A stretch of 5,975 nt of DNA from CAVRJC01 sp964505725 (GTDB taxonomy: Bacteria > Actinomycetota > Acidimicrobiia > IMCC26256 > DASPTH01): contig CAZDJK010000064.1 of the NCBI GenBank assembly GCA_964505725.1, positions 1-5,975 of the forward strand, read 5' to 3'. A program made the position numbers and the translations under genes. Position 1 is the stretch's first letter. Every line of letters starts with the position of its first letter. Below, piece after piece: positions 4,813-5,975 of this stretch. The notes under the pieces were generated by a model, which worked only from the letters and a program-made list of their open reading frames with translations, did no database searches and was not told where the DNA came from.

Positions 4813-5901
4813 GTGGAGGCGATTCGTCCGGATTACGCAGGCGCCAACGTCTGCAACGTCGTGCCGACGCTCCTCCGCGGGCGGTCGGTGGACTGGATGC
4901 CAGAGCCGGTCCGAGGTGCCCGTGCGGTGGTGCTGCTCGTGCTCGACGGCCTCGGCTGGGAGGCCCTCGACTCACGGCGCGCCCGGCTTCCTCAGCTCGC
5001 CGACCTCGTCGGTGAGGCCGTCACCACGGTCGTGCCGTCGACGACGCCCGCGGCGCTCACGTCGATCAGCACCGGCCTGGCGCCCGCGCGTCACGGCGTG
5101 ACCGGGTTCCGTTTCCTGGTGGGCAACGCCGTGCTCGACGCGATCCACTGGCAGGTCTCCGGCAGCCGGCGAACACCCGAGCCGACGGCGGTGCAGCCGA
5201 ACGAGACGTTCGACGGCCGCCCCGTCCCCGTCGTCACCAAAGCCGAGTTCCGGACCACGGGATTCACGCGCGCCTCCTTCCGCGGCTCGGAGTTCGTCGG
5301 CTGGCAGACGACCGCAGTGCTCGTCGAGCAGGTGCGCCGACTCGTAGCCGACGGCGCGCCCTTCGTGTACGCGTACTACCCCGGCGTCGACGAGGTCGCG
5401 CACGCGTACGGGCTCGAGGAGCCGTTCTACGCACGCGAGCTCGAAGCCGCCGATCGCCTCGTGGGCGCGGTGCGGGACGCGGTCCCGGGCGATGCCGTGC
5501 TCCTCGTCACCGCCGATCACGGCCAGGTCCACATCGCACCCGACGCGTGGGTGTCGCTCGCGCCCGTCGACCACCTCGTCTCCACCTACGCCGGCGACGC
5601 CCGCTTCCGCTACCTCTACGCGCGCAACGGCGCGAGAGAAGAGCTGCGCGCGGCGGCCGAGGCGCTCGTCGGCGACGACGCGTGGGTGTTCACGCGTGAA
5701 CAGCTGCTCGACGAGGGGTGGATGGGCGAGCCGTCGGGCGAAGGCCGCCGTCGGGTGGGCGACGTCGTCCTCGCCGCTCGGCGGCCTGTGGGCTTCGTCG
5801 ATCCGACGTTCGCCCGCGAGACCCACCTTCGCTCCGCGCACGGTTCCCTCACGCCCGCCGAGATGCACGTCCCACTCGTCGCCGGCCGCGGCCGCGCGTA
5901 G
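4813..5901 (+). CDS. Alkaline-phosphatase-superfamily phosphodiesterase / nucleotide pyrophosphatase
   Basis: The 362-residue protein belongs to the type I phosphodiesterase/nucleotide pyrophosphatase (NPP) group of two-metal hydrolases. The expected ligands appear in order: D45 in LLVLDGLGW, the probable nucleophile T78 in VPSTTPAALTSISTGL, D193 and H197 in YYPGVDEVAHAYG, D235 and H236 in VTADHGQV, and H343 in SAHGSLTPAEMHVPL. This matches the seven-residue metal/nucleophile set known from bacterial NPPs, so the enzyme should be active. There is no signal peptide or membrane segment, so it is probably cytoplasmic, unlike many secreted or anchored NPPs. The substrate (nucleotide, sugar-nucleotide or other phosphodiester or phosphomonoester) cannot be read from sequence. 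The GTG start follows a possible leaderless promoter, and the gene diverges from the Rrf2-family gene, which may or may not control it. Confidence 0.88.
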   Translation: MEAIRPDYAGANVCNVVPTLLRGRSVDWMPEPVRGARAVVLLVLDGLGWEALDSRRARLPQLADLVGEAVTTVVPSTTPAALTSISTGLAPARHGVTGFRFLVGNAVLDAIHWQVSGSRRTPEPTAVQPNETFDGRPVPVVTKAEFRTTGFTRASFRGSEFVGWQTTAVLVEQVRRLVADGAPFVYAYYPGVDEVAHAYGLEEPFYARELEAADRLVGAVRDAVPGDAVLLVTADHGQVHIAPDAWVSLAPVDHLVSTYAGDARFRYLYARNGAREELRAAAEALVGDDAWVFTREQLLDEGWMGEPSGEGRRRVGDVVLAARRPVGFVDPTFARETHLRSAHGSLTPAEMHVPLVAGRGRA

Positions 5902-5933
5902 CCAGACGTCGCGCCTGCGCTCGCTCCGCCGCC

Positions 5934-5961
5934 GGGGCGCACGTGGGGTCGGGGGGTTGGG
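5934..5961 (+). other. G-quadruplex-type motif downstream of the phosphodiesterase gene
   Basis: Four G-tracts of at least three (5934-5937, 5945-5948, 5951-5956, 5959-5961) are separated by loops of 7, 2 and 2 nt, which meets the canonical G3+N1-7 pattern on the + strand. It lies in the 74-bp non-coding stretch 5902-5975, where I see no gene and no classical terminator with a T-run. Near the edge, TTGTCA (5962-5967) resembles a -35 box, but any matching -10 would lie outside the window. Confidence 0.5.
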
Positions 5962-5975
5962 TTGTCAAGGTGCGG

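Noticed and set aside
4972..5868. Minus-strand open frame (298 codons) opposite the phosphodiesterase gene
   Set aside because: The + strand frame carries all catalytic motifs of a known family. The antisense frame shows none and fits a GC-driven shadow.

Overview
This is a 6 kb chromosomal window from a very GC-rich bacterium. Strong G/C preference at third codon positions, many GTG starts, a lysine/alanine/proline-rich regulator tail and the short-spaced gene chain all suggest an actinobacterium. An Acidimicrobiia-like lineage is my best guess from gene order and protein style, but a 6 kb window cannot prove it. I see no RNA genes, insertion sequences, integrases, CRISPR arrays or phage genes.

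Left part (1-2387, + strand): three tightly packed genes. The first is cut by the window edge and encodes a TraR/DksA-type zinc-finger protein with a long histone-H1-like tail built from 15-bp tandem repeats. Next comes lspA, the lipoprotein signal peptidase, overlapping it by 20 nt. Then comes an RluD-like 23S rRNA pseudouridine synthase, overlapping lspA by an ATGA junction. This looks like a translationally coupled housekeeping operon.

Middle part (2388-4294, + strand): a 54-bp gap with a compact repeat/hairpin element leads into an OmpR/PhoB-type response regulator and its histidine kinase, joined by a GTGA overlap. The kinase has almost no extracellular loop between its two membrane segments and ends in a disordered A/P/T/S tail.

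Right part (4270-5975): an Rrf2-family regulator on the minus strand converges on the kinase gene, with 25 bp of 3' overlap. A 120-bp intergenic region separates it from a divergent gene for an alkaline-phosphatase-superfamily phosphodiesterase/nucleotide pyrophosphatase with a full set of metal ligands. The last 74 bp are non-coding and hold a G-quadruplex-type motif.

Functionally, the left operon serves lipoprotein maturation, ribosome modification and probably RNA polymerase control. The two-component system and the Rrf2 protein are separate regulatory units whose targets cannot be read from this window. I found no convincing undescribed multi-gene system. The most unusual items are the repeat-tailed DksA-like protein with a three-cysteine zinc-finger motif, the near-loopless sensor kinase, the 10-bp-phased repeat before the response regulator, and the Rrf2 protein with a contracted two-cysteine motif.
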